A stretch of 64,000 bases of DNA. It comes from DAISIL01 sp036822015 (lineage in GTDB: Bacteria > Bacteroidota > Bacteroidia > Cytophagales > Bernardetiaceae). The position numbers and the translations under genes were made by a program. The stretch lies in assembly GCA_036822015.1 (NCBI GenBank), contig DAISIL010000002.1:52593-116592 (forward strand). The letters are read 5' to 3'. The notes below the pieces were generated by a model that was given only the letters and a program-made list of their open reading frames with translations, made no database searches and was not told the origin of the DNA. This document shows, piece by piece, positions 62,992 through 64,000 of the stretch (position 1 is the first letter of the stretch; each line of letters opens with the position of its first letter).

Positions 62992-63816
62992 GTGAGAACG
63001 CGCATTATTTTTTCGTTGAAGAACCGTGGGGCTGCCCTTCCTTTTTTTCATCAGCATTTGTTTGCCGAAGTGATTGAGCATATTTTTTCAGACAAAAAAT
63101 TTGATTATCATTTTTCGGGATTGAAAGGGCAGACCCGTATCAGTCGTAAGGGGCTGCACTACTGTTCCCGTTATGTTACGTTGGTTTTTGCCTGTAATTC
63201 CGTAACGGCGGTAGATCGTTTGTTGGATGTGATTTTTTCGCGTCCCCGATGGAAGATCGGTGCCTTAGAACTCGAGCCTGTCCGGGCAGAGCGGGAGCAG
63301 TTGCCGCGCTTCCAGGAGCAGATGCGTTATGTGTGCATTGCGCCGCTGGTTCCGGTGCGTCGTCATCACGAGGTGGGGATGTTGCGGGCGTTTTTGGAGC
63401 CAGACCAGGATGTTTTTTCGGACTACTTGTACGAGACGACGATCTTGCGAATGGAGCAATCGGGTAGGTATTCCTCCGAAGAGTTGGCGAGTTATTACCG
63501 TTTTCAGGTGGTTCCCGACAAATCCTACCTCGATAAGATGCGGAGCCGAGACAAAAAGTTTGCCCGCCTCTATGCCATTCATGCCGCCGGACGAGCCTAC
63601 GAAGTGCGGGGCTATACCTTCCCGCTGGTCTTACACGCCGATGCGCGGGTACAGGAGTTTGTCTTCTTGGCAGGCTTGGGCGATTTTGCCGAGCAGGGCT
63701 TCGGGATGCTTGACCTGGCACACCGCGACCCAAGCGAGCGCACCGAACTCTACCGATCCGCTACGAACCAGGGTCGAGAAAGCGATCAACGCTTGATGCC
63801 CTCCTCCTCCTCCTAG
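62992..63816 (+). CDS. cas6: CRISPR-associated endoribonuclease Cas6 (isolated)
   Basis: 274 residues from a GTG start. The N-terminus RTRIIFSLKNRGAALPFFHQ is the first strand and helix of the RAMP fold of Cas6, with two His (H20, H22) in that helix, a usual area for the catalytic His. The C-terminus FVFLAGLGDFAEQGFGMLDL is the Gly-rich Cas6 loop. Cas6 cuts CRISPR transcripts at the repeats to give crRNAs. No array or other cas gene is visible here, and the next gene is an EamA transporter, so the gene may act with a CRISPR locus elsewhere or be a remnant. The Ser-rich tail follows the domain. Confidence 0.75.
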   Translation: MRTRIIFSLKNRGAALPFFHQHLFAEVIEHIFSDKKFDYHFSGLKGQTRISRKGLHYCSRYVTLVFACNSVTAVDRLLDVIFSRPRWKIGALELEPVRAEREQLPRFQEQMRYVCIAPLVPVRRHHEVGMLRAFLEPDQDVFSDYLYETTILRMEQSGRYSSEELASYYRFQVVPDKSYLDKMRSRDKKFARLYAIHAAGRAYEVRGYTFPLVLHADARVQEFVFLAGLGDFAEQGFGMLDLAHRDPSERTELYRSATNQGRESDQRLMPSSSS

Positions 63817-63843
63817 CTGCCGTCTTTTGTCCTGCCTCCGTTG

Positions 63844-63851
63844 TACCTTCG
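63844..63851 (+). promoter_or_regulatory. -7-like box (TACCTTCG) four bases before the EamA gene ATG
   Basis: One mismatch to TAnnTTTG, ending four bases before the ATG at 63856; same tight geometry as at 18187 and 38707. Confidence 0.4.
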
Positions 63852-63855
63852 CGGC

Positions 63856-64000
63856 ATGAAAAACTTCTTGACCCATGCCGCCCTGGGGGCAGTATCGCTC
63901 ATTTATGCTGCCACCTATAATATTGTCAAGTTTGTTACGCCCGACCCCATCGGGCCGTTTGCCTTAGTGGTGATGCGGGTGGTGGGAGCAGCGTTGTTGT
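63856..64000 (+). CDS. EamA/DMT-family transporter, N-terminal part (cut by window edge)
   Basis: 48 residues visible: MKNFLTHAALGAVSLIYAAT, then IVKFVTPDPIGPFALVVMRV. The pattern (helix with Ala-Thr-Tyr-Asn, then PDPIGPFALVVMR) is the start of the first EamA repeat of drug/metabolite transporters. Substrate unknown. Confidence 0.75.
   Translation, partial: MKNFLTHAALGAVSLIYAATYNIVKFVTPDPIGPFALVVMRVVGAALL

Overview
This 64 kb window is chromosomal DNA from a member of the Bacteroidota, most likely a Cytophagales-like gliding or environmental lineage. The evidence is: a PorV-type protein of the type IX secretion system; the Bacteroidota arginine cluster with an acylornithine (not ornithine) carbamoyltransferase; recurrent TAnnTTTG boxes (the Bacteroidota -7 promoter element) just upstream of genes; BatA/BatB-like and DUF58 von Willebrand proteins; and three SpoIIE-type phosphatases of the kind common in Cytophagia. 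I cannot name a genus from sequence alone. No rRNA, tRNA, insertion sequence or CRISPR array was recognised.

Layout. 1-6,883 (+): end of a surface-glycan cluster (GT2 end, WbqC protein, two SAM methyltransferases, a sugar formyltransferase, the RffA/WecE aminotransferase, a polytopic membrane protein) closing with aroQ; most genes overlap by 1-4 bases. 6,886-8,540 (-): sugar-nucleotide epimerase and lgt. 8,698-12,014: DUF58 protein, lipoprotein, NarL-type regulator, PagL-like outer-membrane protein. 12,054-18,160 (-): TPR-SpoIIE phosphatase and a large hybrid histidine kinase. 18,198-20,777 (+): FG-GAP/UnbV lipoprotein, pheA and a barrel protein. 20,774-25,805 (-): arginine operon GNAT-argG-argC-argD-argF'. 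25,886-28,619 (-): a polytopic protein with a metal-site-less M28-like domain plus a DUF350 protein. 28,761-33,431: nitroreductase, a second SpoIIE phosphatase, and a protein with three TIR domains. 33,479-35,767 (+): DUF3127, folP, hisG. 35,764-41,198: exported protein, OmpA-like protein, ABC ATPase, BatA/B-like protein, GT39-like transferase. 41,262-42,087 (-): DNA methyltransferase gene broken by a 4-base duplication. 42,117-56,180 (-): chemosensory cluster (CheC-like, CheA, two CheY, CheW, a 2,434-residue soluble multi-PAS receptor, ParA-like ATPase) followed upstream by a GAF/PAS-SpoIIE phosphatase. 56,292-61,530: outer-membrane protein, mnmE, porV, pseudouridine synthase. 61,650-62,660 (-): three paralogous phasin-like proteins. 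62,992-64,000 (+): an isolated cas6 and the start of an EamA transporter.

How the parts work together. The first genes probably make and modify a 4-amino-4,6-dideoxy (possibly N-formylated) sugar for surface polysaccharide. The arg operon encodes most of an acylated-intermediate arginine route; residue 90 of the carbamoyltransferase suggests N-succinyl intermediates. The window is unusually rich in signalling: a triple-receiver hybrid kinase, three PP2C-like phosphatases with different sensor modules (TPR, 7TM-like, GAF-PAS-PAS), and a complete CheA/CheW/CheY core attached to one giant soluble receptor but without CheR or CheB. Together with the ParA-like ATPase, that receptor suggests a positioned cytoplasmic chemosensory cluster. 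The most unusual loci are this chemosensory cluster, the tri-TIR membrane protein, the M28-like pseudoenzyme/DUF350 pair and the frameshifted methyltransferase.
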